This document shows positions 39,075 to 48,919 of a stretch of 64,000 bases of DNA, piece by piece. Position 1 is the first letter of the stretch; every line of letters begins with the position of its first letter. Where the stretch lies: contig NZ_CP013940.1 in NCBI RefSeq assembly GCF_001277215.2, positions 2,418,001-2,482,000 of the forward strand, in the 5' to 3' direction. A program made the position numbers and the translations under genes. This stretch comes from Cronobacter malonaticus LMG 23826 (GTDB taxonomy: Bacteria; Pseudomonadota; Gammaproteobacteria; Enterobacterales; Enterobacteriaceae). Under the pieces are notes generated by a model that saw only the letters and a list, made by a program, of their open reading frames with translations, did no database searches and had not been told where the DNA came from.

Positions 39075-40028
39075 TCAGCCGCCCGCGCGTAACACTTTCA
39101 GACAATGCTTAAGTTCGTCGTCCAGCGGTGCCTCGATACGCATCGTCTCGCCGGTGCCTGGATGCTCAAAGCGCAGCGCCGCCGCATGCAGGAAAAGCCG
39201 GTTAAGGCCGGTTGACGCCAGCTGCGCGTCAAACGCGCGGTCGCCATAACGATCGTCAAACGCAATCGGGTGTCCTGCATACTGCGTATGGACGCGGATC
39301 TGATGCGTACGCCCTGTCACCGGGCTACAGCGTACCAGCGTCGCAATCGCGAAGCGCTCTTCCACTTTAAAACGCGTCTCAGAAGGTTTGCCCTCCTGAT
39401 TTACCCGCACGATACGCTCGCCACTTTGCAGAATATTTTTCAGAAGCGGCGCCTGCACGTTTTTCACATGCGACTGCCACTGCCCGCGCACCAGCGCCAG
39501 ATAATCTTTCTGCATTCCCTTATCGCGCAGTTGTTCATGCAGCGAACGCAGCGCCGAGCGCTTTTTCGCCACCAGCAGCACGCCGGAAGTATCGCGATCG
39601 AGACGATGCACCAGCTCAAGGAAGCGCGCTTCAGGGCGCAACGCGCGCAGCCCTTCGATAACACCGAAGCTCAGCCCGCTGCCGCCATGCACGGCGGTAC
39701 CGGACGGTTTATTCAGCACCAGAATATGGTCATCTTCATAAAGGATAACGTCGCTTAACGCCGCCACCTTCTGTAAATGCGGGGAAACCGCTTCTTCTTC
39801 GCGTTCGGCTACGCGAACCGGCGGAATGCGCACCTCATCGCCCGCCTCAAGCTTATATTCCGGCTTGATGCGTTTTTTGTTCACGCGCACTTCACCTTTG
39901 CGCAGGATGCGATAAATCATGCTTTTCGGCACGCCTTTTAGCTGCGTGCGCAAAAAATTATCGATACGTTGCCCGGCCTGATCGGCGGAAATGGCAACGA
40001 TTTTTACGGATGGAGTCTCTGTTTTCAT
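39075..40028 (-). CDS. rluC: 23S rRNA pseudouridine synthase RluC (955/2504/2580)
   Basis: A 317-residue enzyme. An S4 RNA-binding domain covers about 18-80 (QRIDNFLRTQLKGVPKSMIY), and the RluA-type catalytic domain has Asp in LVHRLDRDTSGVLL. The start MKTETPSVKIVAIS equals the E. coli start and discards a 14-residue upstream extension. It is divergent from rne across the long rne leader. Confidence 0.97.
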   Translation of the reverse strand: MKTETPSVKIVAISADQAGQRIDNFLRTQLKGVPKSMIYRILRKGEVRVNKKRIKPEYKLEAGDEVRIPPVRVAEREEEAVSPHLQKVAALSDVILYEDDHILVLNKPSGTAVHGGSGLSFGVIEGLRALRPEARFLELVHRLDRDTSGVLLVAKKRSALRSLHEQLRDKGMQKDYLALVRGQWQSHVKNVQAPLLKNILQSGERIVRVNQEGKPSETRFKVEERFAIATLVRCSPVTGRTHQIRVHTQYAGHPIAFDDRYGDRAFDAQLASTGLNRLFLHAAALRFEHPGTGETMRIEAPLDDELKHCLKVLRAGG

Positions 40029-40595
40029 GGTGCGCGATTCTAAATACCGGATGCCCGTAGCGCCACACATTTTTATATGCTTATATTTAGTAACTCATCG
40101 ATTCACACAGCTAATGAGTTCGTTTTGTCGCCGCTTCGGCGGAACAGAGGAACAAGAAGTTAAAAAACTGTGAGTAAGTCGGTGATAAAGGGCAAAAGTC
40201 AGCTTGCTATATCAAGCTTAGCAATGGAATAATGCGACTGTTTTCCGTGTTGAGACTTGTTTAGACAAGGAATTTTGCGGAATTACCAGTTTTGCCTGAC
40301 AGTCCTTCCACGCGGCAATGGCGTAAGACGTGTTGAACTTTCAGGCAGTTAGCGGGCTGCGGGTTGCAGCCTGGCCGGTAAAGGGAAGCTTCCGGAGAAA
40401 CAATCCCGGTCATTCCTCTGATAATTGCGCTGTATTTCCACCTGAAATACAGGCTACCGACACTCTGCGCCTCTTAAGCGTTCGACAACCGGGAGGTTGA
40501 CGGCGCGAACAGTCACGAGGCCATCGGTTCACTCCCGGTCAGCGTCACCATGCCCGCAGCTTTGTCGTCAATGTAAGAATAACGAGTAAGTTACG
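40029..40595 (+). promoter_or_regulatory. rne leader / autoregulatory 5' UTR
   Basis: 567 bases without a gene between divergent rluC and rne. From about 40310 on it follows the E. coli rne 5' UTR closely, including GGCGTAAGACG, TTTCAGGCAGTTAGCGGG, CTGCGGGTTGCAG and CGACACTCTGCGCCTCTT. In E. coli this leader folds into hairpins that let RNase E sense and degrade its own mRNA. The promoter should lie around 40200-40260; I could not fix it. Confidence 0.8.
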
Positions 40596-43500
40596 ATGAA
40601 AAGAATGCTAATTAACGCAACTCAGCAGGAAGAGTTGCGCGTCGCCCTCGTGGATGGGCAACGTCTGTACGACCTGGATATCGAAAGTCCTGGACACGAG
40701 CAGAAAAAAGCGAACATCTACAAAGGCAAAATCACCCGCATTGAACCCAGTCTCGAAGCCGCATTTGTAGATTATGGCGCCGAAAGACACGGTTTCCTCC
40801 CCTTAAAAGAAATCGCCCGCGAATATTTCCCCGCAAACTACGCCTCTCATGGTCGTCCGAATATTAAAGATGTCCTGCGCGAAGGCCAGGAAGTCATCGT
40901 TCAGATAGACAAAGAAGAGCGTGGCAACAAAGGCGCAGCGCTGACGACGTTTATCAGCCTCGCGGGCAGCTACCTCGTGCTGATGCCGAACAACCCGCGT
41001 GCGGGCGGTATCTCTCGCCGTATCGAAGGCGACGATCGCACCGAGCTTAAAGAAGCGCTTTCAAGCCTCGAACTGCCGGATGGCATGGGGCTTATCGTGC
41101 GCACCGCAGGCGTCGGTAAATCCGCCGAAGCGCTGCAGTGGGATTTAAGCTTCCGCCTCAAGCACTGGGAAGCCATTAAAAAAGCCGCTGAAAACCGCCC
41201 GGCACCGTTCCTTATCCATCAGGAAAGTAACGTCATCGTGCGCGCATTCCGCGACTATCTGCGCCAGGACATCGGCGAAATCCTGATCGATAACCCGAAA
41301 GTCCTTGAGCTGGCCCGCCAGCACATCGCGGCACTGGGTCGTCCGGATTTCAGCAGCAAAATTAAGCTCTACACCGGTGAAATTCCGCTGTTCAGCCACT
41401 ATCAGATAGAATCCCAGATTGAGTCCGCCTTCCAGCGCGAAGTGCGTCTGCCGTCCGGCGGCTCGATTGTTATCGACACCACCGAAGCGCTGACCGCCAT
41501 TGACATCAACTCCGCCCGCGCGACCCGCGGCGGCGATATCGAAGAGACGGCGTTTAACACCAACCTGGAAGCGGCGGATGAAATCGCCCGCCAGCTGCGC
41601 CTGCGTGACTTAGGCGGTCTTATCGTTATCGACTTCATCGATATGACGCCGGTACGCCACCAGCGCGCGGTGGAAAACCGTCTGCGCGAAGCGGTGCGTC
41701 AGGATCGCGCGCGCATCCAGATTAGCCATATTTCCCGCTTCGGCCTGCTGGAGATGTCCCGCCAGCGCCTCAGCCCGTCGCTTGGCGAATCCAGCCATCA
41801 CGTCTGCCCACGCTGTAGCGGCACCGGCACTATCCGCGATAACGAATCTCTGTCGCTCTCCATTCTGCGTCTGATTGAAGAAGAAGCGCTGAAAGAGAAC
41901 ACCCAGGAAGTTCACGCTATCGTTCCGGTGCCTATCGCCTCCTATCTGCTTAACGAGAAGCGTGAAGCCATCACCGCTATCGAAACCCGTCAGGGCGGCG
42001 TGCGCTGCGTGATCGTGCCGAACGATCAGATGGAAACCCCGCACTACTCCGTACTGCGCGTGCGTAAAGGCGAAGAGACGCACACCCTGAGCTACATGCT
42101 GCCGAAGCTGCATGAAGAAGCGATGGCGCTGCCGTCTGAAGACGAATACGCCGAGCGTAAACGTCCGGAGCAGCCTGCTCTTGCCACATTCGTGATGCCG
42201 GACGTGCCGCCTGTGCCGCAGGAAACCGCGACGCCGAAAGCCGAAACCGTGGCACCGAAAGCAGTCGCCAAAACCGCAGAGCCTGCGAAAGAAGGCTTCC
42301 TGAGCCGCGCCATCAGCGCGCTGAAGAGCCTGTTCGCCAGCGAGCCGCAGGCACAGCCTGTCGCGAGCGAGCCGGAACAGCAGCCTGCGAAAAACCGTGA
42401 CGAGAAGCAGCAGGAGCGCCGTAACGGCCGTCGTCAGAACAACCGTCGCGACCGTAACGAACGTGGCGACCGCAGCGAACGCGGTGAGCGTCCGTCCCGT
42501 GATAATCGCGACAATCGCGAGAATCGTGACAACAGCGAAGCGCGCGAAGAGAACCGCCGTAACCGCCGCGAGAAGCAGCAGCAGAACGCCGAAGCGCGTG
42601 AAGCCCGCACACCAGTCGCTGAAGAAGCCACTGAAAAACAGAAATCCCGTGACGATCAGCCGCAGTCTCCGCGCCGCGAACGTAACCGCCGTCGCTCTGA
42701 TGAGAAACGTCAGGCGCAGCAGGAAGTCAGCGCGCTGAACCGTGATGAGGCTGTGGAAGAGACGGAACAGGAAGATCGCGTTGTTCAGGTGATGCCGCGT
42801 CGCAAACCGCGCCAGCTGAGCCAGAAAGTGCGTATCGAATCCGCAGCGGAAGCAGAAGCTGTCGGCACCACCGACGCGCCGGTTGCTGAACCGCGTGAAG
42901 AAGCCGCACCGCTGGCGCTGCCAGCCAACGTGGAAACACCTGCCGTCGCTGAAGAGACCAACCAGACGGGCAGCGAAAATGCCGGTATGCCGCGTCGCTC
43001 CCGCCGTTCTCCGCGTCACCTGCGCGTCAGCGGCCAGCGCCGCCGTCGTTACCGTGACGAGCGTTACCCGACCCAGTCGCCGATGCCGCTGACCGTCGCG
43101 TGCGCGTCTCCGGAAATGGCGTCCGGTAAAGTCTGGATCCGCTACCCGCTGCCGCGTGTGCAGGAGCAGGAAGAGCAGCAGCTGGAGCAGAACACCGCGC
43201 CGGTGGCTGAAACCCAGGCGACCGAAGCACCGGTTGCGCCGGTCGCTGAAGCCGTAGTGGTCGAACCGTCTGTGGTGGAAGCTGCGCCGCAGGAGCCGGT
43301 GGTTGAAACCACGCATCCTGAAGCGATTTCCGCGCCGGTTGACGCTGAGCCGCAGCTTATCGAGCCGCAGGATCAGGCCGTCGCTGAGCAGGTCGCACAG
43401 GAAGCCGTTCCGGCTGACGCCCCGGTCGCTGAAGAAGCGCCTCGTGAAGAGACCGCTGCTGTCATCGCAGAAAGCGCGCCTGAGCAGGCACCTCAGCCGG

Positions 43501-43784
43501 AAGCGATCGCGGATGAGCCGGTGAAAGCTGCGGAAGCCGCGCCGGTGGTAGCACCGCAAGCGCAGGAAGACGACGTGAAAGCGCCGGTCGTGGCTGTTGC
43601 GTCCGCAAGCGTCGCCTCAGCACCAATGACCCGCGCACCGGCACCGGAATATGTCCCGGAGCCGCCGCGTCACAGCGACTGGGTTCGCCCGGCGTTCGAG
43701 TTCAGCGGTAAAGGTTCGGCGGGCGGCCACAGCGCCACCCACCAGGCCTCGGCACCAGCCACACGTCCTCAGCCGGTGGAGTAA
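40596..43784 (+). CDS. rne: Ribonuclease E, degradosome scaffold
   Basis: Essential endoribonuclease, 1062 residues. The N-terminal half has the S1 domain (about 35-125), 5' sensor, DNase I-like catalytic part with Asp in [13 protein letters not shown] and [11 protein letters not shown], and the zinc link CPRCSGTG near residue 405. The C-terminal half has the membrane helix [17 protein letters not shown] (about 565-582), two Arg-rich RNA-binding stretches (about 605-700 and 795-835), the enolase-binding zone ending in GKVWIRYP, a long Ala/Pro/Glu/Val spacer, and the PNPase-binding tail [19 protein letters not shown]. The scaffold spacer differs from E. coli, but all binding motifs seen there are present. 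Confidence 0.98.
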   Translation: MKRMLINATQQEELRVALVDGQRLYDLDIESPGHEQKKANIYKGKITRIEPSLEAAFVDYGAERHGFLPLKEIAREYFPANYASHGRPNIKDVLREGQEVIVQIDKEERGNKGAALTTFISLAGSYLVLMPNNPRAGGISRRIEGDDRTELKEALSSLELPDGMGLIVRTAGVGKSAEALQWDLSFRLKHWEAIKKAAENRPAPFLIHQESNVIVRAFRDYLRQDIGEILIDNPKVLELARQHIAALGRPDFSSKIKLYTGEIPLFSHYQIESQIESAFQREVRLPSGGSIVIDTTEALTAIDINSARATRGGDIEETAFNTNLEAADEIARQLRLRDLGGLIVIDFIDMTPVRHQRAVENRLREAVRQDRARIQISHISRFGLLEMSRQRLSPSLGESSHHVCPRCSGTGTIRDNESLSLSILRLIEEEALKENTQEVHAIVPVPIASYLLNEKREAITAIETRQGGVRCVIVPNDQMETPHYSVLRVRKGEETHTLSYMLPKLHEEAMALPSEDEYAERKRPEQPALATFVMPDVPPVPQETATPKAETVAPKAVAKTAEPAKEGFLSRAISALKSLFASEPQAQPVASEPEQQPAKNRDEKQQERRNGRRQNNRRDRNERGDRSERGERPSRDNRDNRENRDNSEAREENRRNRREKQQQNAEAREARTPVAEEATEKQKSRDDQPQSPRRERNRRRSDEKRQAQQEVSALNRDEAVEETEQEDRVVQVMPRRKPRQLSQKVRIESAAEAEAVGTTDAPVAEPREEAAPLALPANVETPAVAEETNQTGSENAGMPRRSRRSPRHLRVSGQRRRRYRDERYPTQSPMPLTVACASPEMASGKVWIRYPLPRVQEQEEQQLEQNTAPVAETQATEAPVAPVAEAVVVEPSVVEAAPQEPVVETTHPEAISAPVDAEPQLIEPQDQAVAEQVAQEAVPADAPVAEEAPREETAAVIAESAPEQAPQPEAIADEPVKAAEAAPVVAPQAQEDDVKAPVVAVASASVASAPMTRAPAPEYVPEPPRHSDWVRPAFEFSGKGSAGGHSATHQASAPATRPQPVE

Positions 43785-43796
43785 CCCTCCCCGCAC

Positions 43797-43826
43797 AAAA
43801 AAGCCGGTCATTGACCGGCTTTTTTA
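43797..43826 (+). terminator. rne terminator
   Basis: AAAAAAGCCGGTCA-t-TGACCGGCTTTTTT twelve bases past the rne stop; strong and nearly symmetric, so it may also serve the LysR gene leftward. Confidence 0.93.
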
Positions 43827-43840
43827 TTGCCCGACTTCCA

Positions 43841-44779
43841 CTACCTTTTGGTGGCAGTCACCTGCCGCATTCCTGCGAGATCGGGCATGACCGCTTTCAT
43901 CAGTTCGAGAAAACGGCGCAGCCGCGCCGGGTAATAACGCGCCCACGGATAGAGCAGATATACCGGCAGCGCGGGTGCCTGCCACTGCGGTAACAGTTGC
44001 ACCAGCCGTCCCTCGCGCAAGTCTTCCTCCACCGCCCACGCCGAAACCATGCCTGCGCCAAGCCCGTTAAGAATGGCGCGGCGGATAGCATACAGGCTGT
44101 CGGAACTAAGCCGCGGCATCACCGTAAACGCCTGCCGCTCGTCGCTCCCGGTATGATGCAGCGTGACTTCACGCCGGTAAAATGTACTGAGCGCCACCCA
44201 CGGTAGCGCGGCGAGACTGTTAATCTCCTCCACGGGCGGGTGACGGGCCAGCAGATCGGGCGACGCCACCACGATGCGCGGCACCTCGGCGAGCTCGACG
44301 GCAATTACCGACGGGTCGATATCCGGGCCAACATGCAGCGCGCAGTCGATATTATCGCTGATGAAATCCGGCGACTTGTCATTCAGCATCCAATCGACGC
44401 ACAGGCCCGGATAACGATTTAAAAACTCGGTCAGCGGCGCGATAAGCTGATCCTGACCAAACGCGTGCGGCGCTCGCACGCGCAGTACGCCGACCGGCTC
44501 CCCTTCGGCGTTTTTAATTTCATCTTCCAGCGCCTGCCAGCTTGCCAGTACGCTACGGGCATGCTGATAGCAGCGTTCGCCGTCATCGGTGAGTTTCATG
44601 GCGTGCGTGGTTCGCAGCAGCAGTCTCGCTCCCAGCAAGTCCTCCAGCGATTTCAGGCGACGGCTGACGGTCGCCTGGGTGGTATTCATCTGCTGCGCGG
44701 CGGCGGAGAGCGAGCCGCTCTCAATGATCCGCACAAAGGTATGCATCAGCTCCACGCGATCTATACGCTCAATACCCAT
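43841..44779 (-). CDS. LysR-family transcriptional regulator (CrgA-like)
   Basis: 312 residues. The winged helix-turn-helix is at about 10-65 (FVRIIESGSLSAAAQQMNTT, then QATVSRRLKSLEDLLGARLL), followed by a linker helix and a periplasmic-binding-like sensor domain (about 95-300). The form of the sensor resembles the CrgA/PgrR branch of LysR proteins. Its ligand is unknown. It is divergent from an MFS exporter with 115 bases between, and a 15-bp dyad there is a likely binding site, so control of the transporter is the obvious inference. There is no counterpart between rne and flgL in E. coli. Confidence 0.9.
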   Translation of the reverse strand: MGIERIDRVELMHTFVRIIESGSLSAAAQQMNTTQATVSRRLKSLEDLLGARLLLRTTHAMKLTDDGERCYQHARSVLASWQALEDEIKNAEGEPVGVLRVRAPHAFGQDQLIAPLTEFLNRYPGLCVDWMLNDKSPDFISDNIDCALHVGPDIDPSVIAVELAEVPRIVVASPDLLARHPPVEEINSLAALPWVALSTFYRREVTLHHTGSDERQAFTVMPRLSSDSLYAIRRAILNGLGAGMVSAWAVEEDLREGRLVQLLPQWQAPALPVYLLYPWARYYPARLRRFLELMKAVMPDLAGMRQVTATKR

Positions 44780-44795
44780 AAGATTTCACCCTGTC

Positions 44796-44810
44796 ATACG
44801 CCACACGTAT
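44796..44810. promoter_or_regulatory. LysR-type dyad in the regulator/MFS gap
   Basis: ATACG-CCACA-CGTAT, five-base perfect arms around a five-base centre, fitting the LysR T-N11-A type pattern. It lies 17 bases from the regulator start and 85 from the transporter start. Confidence 0.55.
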
Positions 44811-44894
44811 AACCGTTTTATCATGTCGGCCTCTACCGCGCCAGCCGCCGCGGGCGGACAATCCTCCGCACTGACTACTCACGAGGGTTTTAAC

Positions 44895-46127
44895 ATGAAT
44901 AACCATAACAACGCTGCACAACCCGCCCCTGGGCTATCACGGTGGTTGATACTAATTCTGGCCATGGCGACGGGCCTGAGCGTCGCCTCGATTTACTACG
45001 CGCAGCCTATCCTGCCGCTTATCGGCAGCGATCTGCATCTGAGCGTTGACGGCATGGGGCTTATCCCGACGCTGACCCAGGCGGGCTACGCGCTTGGCAT
45101 CCTGTTTCTGCTGCCGCTGGGCGATCGCCACGACCGCCGCATGCTGATTCTGGTGAAGTGCCTGGCGCTCGCCGTCATGCTGGCGCTCTACAGCCTGAGC
45201 GGCGGATTGCACAGCCTGCTGGTATTAAGCCTGCTGGTGGGCATGATGGCGACCATGGCGCAGGATATCGTGCCCGCTGCCGCCATCCTCTCGCCTGCCG
45301 GTCAGCAGGGTAAAATCGTCGGCACCGTAATGACCGGGCTGTTGCTTGGCATCCTGCTCTCCCGCTCGGTGAGCGGCGTTATCAGCGCGGCCTTCGGCTG
45401 GCGGGTAATGTATCAGCTCGCCGCCGCCAGCATCGCGCTCATTGGGCTGGTGCTGTGGCGCGTACTACCGCGTTTTGAAACGCATGCGACGCTGAGTTAC
45501 CCGGCTCTCCTGCACTCGATGGGCGGCCTGTGGAAACGCTACCCGACGCTGCGCGGCGCGGCGATGGCGCAAGGGTTTCTGTCGATTGGCTTTAGCGCGT
45601 TCTGGTCGATGCTCGCGGTAATGCTGGCCGATAAATTCCACATGGGAAGCGCCGTCGCGGGGGCTTTCGGCCTGGCGGGGGCTGCGGGCGCGCTGGCCGC
45701 TCCGCTCTCCGGCGCGCTGTCGGATCGCTTCGGCCCGGCGCGTGTCACGCAGCTTGGCAGCCTGCTGGTGATGATCTCATTTGCTGCGATGTTTGCGCTG
45801 CCGCTGCTTTCGCCTTCCATGCAGTTAGTGCTGATTGCCGTTGCGGCGGTTGGGTTTGATTTAGGGTTGCAGTCGTCGCTGGTGGCGCATCAGACGCTGG
45901 TTTACAGCCTGGAGCCAAAAGCGCGCGGTCGTCTTAACGCCCTGCTCTTTACCGGCGTGTTTGTCGGCATGGCGCTCGGTTCGCTGCTCGGCAGTAAAGC
46001 CTGGGCGCTGGGCGGCTGGCCTGCGGTCGTGGCGCTGGCAACGTTTGCAGGCGGCGTGGCGCTGGTGATTCGCCTCACGCAGAAAGCGCGTCCGGCAGAG
46101 ATTGCAGCGCAACAGGCTGCACGATAA
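44895..46127 (+). CDS. MFS transporter, probable drug/metabolite exporter
   Basis: 410 residues and about 12 hydrophobic spans. The first is at about 20-40 (LILILAMATGLSVASIYY), and motif A-like loops are LPLGDRHDRRMLILV after span 2 and GALSDRFGPARVTQ in the second half. YAQPILPLIGSDL near residue 37 is common in the AraJ/YgaY-like exporter group. ATG 44895 has GAGGG at seven bases; longer in-frame starts overlap the LysR gene and look unlike a transporter N-terminus. Substrate unknown. Paired with the divergent LysR gene. Confidence 0.88.
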   Translation: MNNHNNAAQPAPGLSRWLILILAMATGLSVASIYYAQPILPLIGSDLHLSVDGMGLIPTLTQAGYALGILFLLPLGDRHDRRMLILVKCLALAVMLALYSLSGGLHSLLVLSLLVGMMATMAQDIVPAAAILSPAGQQGKIVGTVMTGLLLGILLSRSVSGVISAAFGWRVMYQLAAASIALIGLVLWRVLPRFETHATLSYPALLHSMGGLWKRYPTLRGAAMAQGFLSIGFSAFWSMLAVMLADKFHMGSAVAGAFGLAGAAGALAAPLSGALSDRFGPARVTQLGSLLVMISFAAMFALPLLSPSMQLVLIAVAAVGFDLGLQSSLVAHQTLVYSLEPKARGRLNALLFTGVFVGMALGSLLGSKAWALGGWPAVVALATFAGGVALVIRLTQKARPAEIAAQQAAR

Positions 46128-46130
46128 GCA

Positions 46131-46163
46131 AAAAAAAGCCCGCCTCAGAATAACGAGGCGGGC
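46131..46163 (-). terminator. flgKL terminator
   Basis: Leftward GCCCGCCTC, loop, GAGGCGGGC, then TTTTTTTTG. It also stands four bases after the MFS stop and could end that transcript from the other side. Confidence 0.9.
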
Positions 46164-46208
46164 ATATCAGGCATGCCCGGTTTCATGACATGCTTCAAAT
46201 CGACAAAC

Positions 46209-47171
46209 TTACTTATTCAACTGGAACAGCGACATGCCCTGCATATCGCTAAACGCTTTGTAGGAAGCCTGAAGCGCCGCCTGCTGCATCACGTAGGAAG
46301 AGATGGCCGAGTTCCAGTCCACATCCACCAGGTTACTCATCTGCGCCGTCTGGCCCAGCGTACGTTCAGCGCCCAGCTGATCGAGGTTTTCCAGCTCTTT
46401 CTGCTGGGTACCGACTTCCGCCAGCACGGTGCCGACGTTATCCAGGGCGTTGCTAAGCCCACGAGAAGTTTTGGAGACAGCGTCCAGCAGGCCCTGCTGG
46501 GTCGTCTCATCCGCGCCTTCCATCGGCGTTTTCAGCGCGGCGATAGCGGAGTCGAGCATTTTGAACAGGTTGGTTTCGCTCGGCGAGCCATCCGGCTCCG
46601 GCTTGGCGTTGCTGGTGATGCGGTCGAACACCAGATCGCCGGTATGGCCGATAACCATCGTGCGCGCGGAATCCACCTGCTGCGTGATGTTTTCGGTGCC
46701 ACCGTTATAGGTGATATTGCCAGCCGTACCGGAAAACGGCGCGGCATCGGTTTTGTAGCCGGCGAAAATATAGCGGCCGTTACCGTCGGTGCTGTTTGCC
46801 AGGTTCAGCAGCTGATCGCGCATCCCCTGCAGGTCAGTTGCGACGGACGCGCGGTCGGTGTCGCTCAGCGTGCCGTTGTTGGCGTAAACGATTTTTTCCT
46901 GCGCGGAGGTGATAACGCTGGTCACCTGAGACAGAACGCTCGACTCCAGCGACACTTTCTGCGTCGCGAAGGTACGCGCCTGAGTGTATTGCTCGTTTTG
47001 CGCCTGCGCCTGGGACAGCACCACAGCCTGGGCTGCGGCGATCGGATCGTCAGACGGACGGTTAACGCGTTTGCCGGTGGACATCTGCTCACCGTATTTC
47101 AGCCAGGTACTCTGCGAGTCGGTAATGCCCCGCATGTTCTGCTGATACATCATTTGTGTACTAATACGCAT
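46209..47171 (-). CDS. flgL: Hook-filament junction protein FlgL (HAP3)
   Basis: Joins hook and filament distally to FlgK; 320 residues, exported by the flagellar type III system. The N-terminal MRISTQMMYQQNMRGI and the coiled-coil ends typical of flagellin-like proteins are present. KRVNRPSDDPIAAAQAV is the flagellin-family signature. The C-terminus ends SLFQLNK. 14 bases after flgK, so one unit. Confidence 0.97.
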   Translation of the reverse strand: MRISTQMMYQQNMRGITDSQSTWLKYGEQMSTGKRVNRPSDDPIAAAQAVVLSQAQAQNEQYTQARTFATQKVSLESSVLSQVTSVITSAQEKIVYANNGTLSDTDRASVATDLQGMRDQLLNLANSTDGNGRYIFAGYKTDAAPFSGTAGNITYNGGTENITQQVDSARTMVIGHTGDLVFDRITSNAKPEPDGSPSETNLFKMLDSAIAALKTPMEGADETTQQGLLDAVSKTSRGLSNALDNVGTVLAEVGTQQKELENLDQLGAERTLGQTAQMSNLVDVDWNSAISSYVMQQAALQASYKAFSDMQGMSLFQLNK

Positions 47172-47185
47172 CGTTCGGTTCCCTG

Positions 47186-48844
47186 TTAGCGAATCTGGAG
47201 AAGCGCGTCAAACAGCGCGGACGCGGTTTGCAGCACCTGCGCGTTCGCCATGTAGTACTGCTGATAGCGTTGCAGGTTGCCGTACTCTTCATCCAGGTTA
47301 ACCCCGGAAATGGACTGCTGCTGGTTAGTCAGCTGCGTGACCACGTTAGTCTGGGTGGTGCTGGAGCTTTTCAGCGTGTTGGTTTTGTTACCCACTTCAC
47401 TGATAAACGCCGCATACGCATCGTTAAACGTTTTGCTGCCGCCGACGACTTTGCTGTTTTGCAGATCCAGCAGCGCTTTGCCGTTACGGTTGTCGCTCTC
47501 ACCAGAGGTCGCGTCTGACGCCATCGCGATTTCAGACTCGTCGTGGATATTCACATCCATGCTGATGATGACGTTGCTGACCGGCTTCACGGTAAAGGTG
47601 TCTTTGTTCGCCGCCGCACCGGAGATATCAATCTTCAGGCCATCAAACTCCAGCGCGGTCACGTTGCCGGCGCCGTCGGTGGTCGGCGTCGCGTTCACGC
47701 TGACGTTGTCAGACAGGCGGGTCACTTTCCAGTTCGAGCCGTCGAACGCCATCTGATAATCGCTGGCTTTCACCGCCGAGCTGTCGGTAATGGTCGCGGT
47801 CAGCGACGCAGAGCCGGTGTTGCGCGAATTGCTCATCGCCTCGGCAGAGCCGAGCTTAAAGAAAGCCTTACCGACGTCGCCGTTAGCGTCAAAGCCCGCT
47901 TCGTGTTGTTTGTTAAACGCGTCGCCGAAAGCGAGGGCTATCTGGCCGAGATTATTACGCGCCTGGTCGAGATCTTCGCGACGGAAGGCAAACAGGCCGC
48001 CCAGCGAACCGGTCGTTACCAGTTTTTCCGGGATCTCAATGTTACCGGCGGTCTTGTCGACAAACGCAATCGTCGTGCGGGCCGGATCGGCGCTGGACGG
48101 CACGGCAGCCACCTGGCTTGCTTTGCTGCCCTGCACCAGGTTATAGCCGTTCGCCATCGTGACGTTAAAGGTGTTGCCATCCTGAACAGACACATCCACG
48201 CCGACGATTTTATTCAGTTCGCTCACCAGTTGATCGCGCTGATCCAGCAGATCGTTTGGCGACGCGCCCGCGCCCATACCGGTCAGGCGGGTGATCTGCT
48301 CGTTCAGCGACGCAATCTGGGTGGCGTAGTTGTTGATCTGCTGGACGCTGGCGGCAACGGCCGTATTGACCTGTTTATCCTGGTCGCGCAGATACTGATC
48401 CACCACTTTAAACTGGTTTACCAGACCGTCTGCTTTACCGAGCAGGGTCTGACGCGCAGCAGGATCTTCGGCGTTGCTGGCCAGTGTCTGCAGGCTTTTG
48501 AAGAAATCCTGCATGGTGGTGGAGATGTTATTGGTGGTGCCAGAGACCATATCGTCGATTTTCGACATCTGCTCATAGCGGGTGGTTAAGCCGCTGCTCT
48601 GGTTTTGCGCGGCGTTCAGCTGATTGGTGATGAACGCATCATATTCACGCTGAATACCAGAAACATAAACGCCGTTGCCGACCCAGCCGCCCTGCGTCAT
48701 GGTGCTGTTAGACTGCCCCAGAACGGTGGTCTGGCGGGTATAGCCTGCGACGTTATAGTTAGAAATATTATTGCTCACCGTGCTCAGTGCGGTTTGTGCC
48801 GCACTCAGGCCACTCATGGCGCTATTAATTAAGCTACTGGACAT
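47186..48844 (-). CDS. flgK: Hook-filament junction protein FlgK (HAP1)
   Basis: First junction protein on the hook, 552 residues. The N-terminal rod-type motif ALSTVSNNISNYNVAGYTRQ and the C-terminal heptad part LTNQQQSISGVNLDEEYGNL are characteristic; the middle is variable. It has its own sigma-28 promoter after flgJ, so it is expressed both with the hook genes and late. Confidence 0.97.
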   Translation of the reverse strand: MSSSLINSAMSGLSAAQTALSTVSNNISNYNVAGYTRQTTVLGQSNSTMTQGGWVGNGVYVSGIQREYDAFITNQLNAAQNQSSGLTTRYEQMSKIDDMVSGTTNNISTTMQDFFKSLQTLASNAEDPAARQTLLGKADGLVNQFKVVDQYLRDQDKQVNTAVAASVQQINNYATQIASLNEQITRLTGMGAGASPNDLLDQRDQLVSELNKIVGVDVSVQDGNTFNVTMANGYNLVQGSKASQVAAVPSSADPARTTIAFVDKTAGNIEIPEKLVTTGSLGGLFAFRREDLDQARNNLGQIALAFGDAFNKQHEAGFDANGDVGKAFFKLGSAEAMSNSRNTGSASLTATITDSSAVKASDYQMAFDGSNWKVTRLSDNVSVNATPTTDGAGNVTALEFDGLKIDISGAAANKDTFTVKPVSNVIISMDVNIHDESEIAMASDATSGESDNRNGKALLDLQNSKVVGGSKTFNDAYAAFISEVGNKTNTLKSSSTTQTNVVTQLTNQQQSISGVNLDEEYGNLQRYQQYYMANAQVLQTASALFDALLQIR

Positions 48845-48886
48845 GGAGGTTCCTTTTGAACATTCATATGCGGGTCCTGACGATAA

Positions 48887-48913
48887 TTATCGGCAGCGCT
48901 TAAGAGAACTTGA
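48887..48913 (-). promoter_or_regulatory. Sigma-28 promoter of flgKL
   Basis: Leftward -35 TCAAGTTC (48906-48913), an 11-base spacer, and -10 GCCGATAA (48887-48894), the latter a perfect FliA box. It lies in the 75-base gap between flgJ and flgK. Confidence 0.88.
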
Positions 48914-48919
48914 GTGGTT

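Noticed and set aside
41610..43559. 649-codon open frame antisense to rne
   Set aside because: It mirrors the codon pattern of the Arg/Glu-rich RNase E scaffold; the translation is a low-complexity Arg/Phe/His string with no recognisable domain.
46131..46163. Terminator of the MFS gene only
   Set aside because: The T-run is on the minus strand side, so it mainly serves flgKL; use by the MFS gene is possible but secondary.
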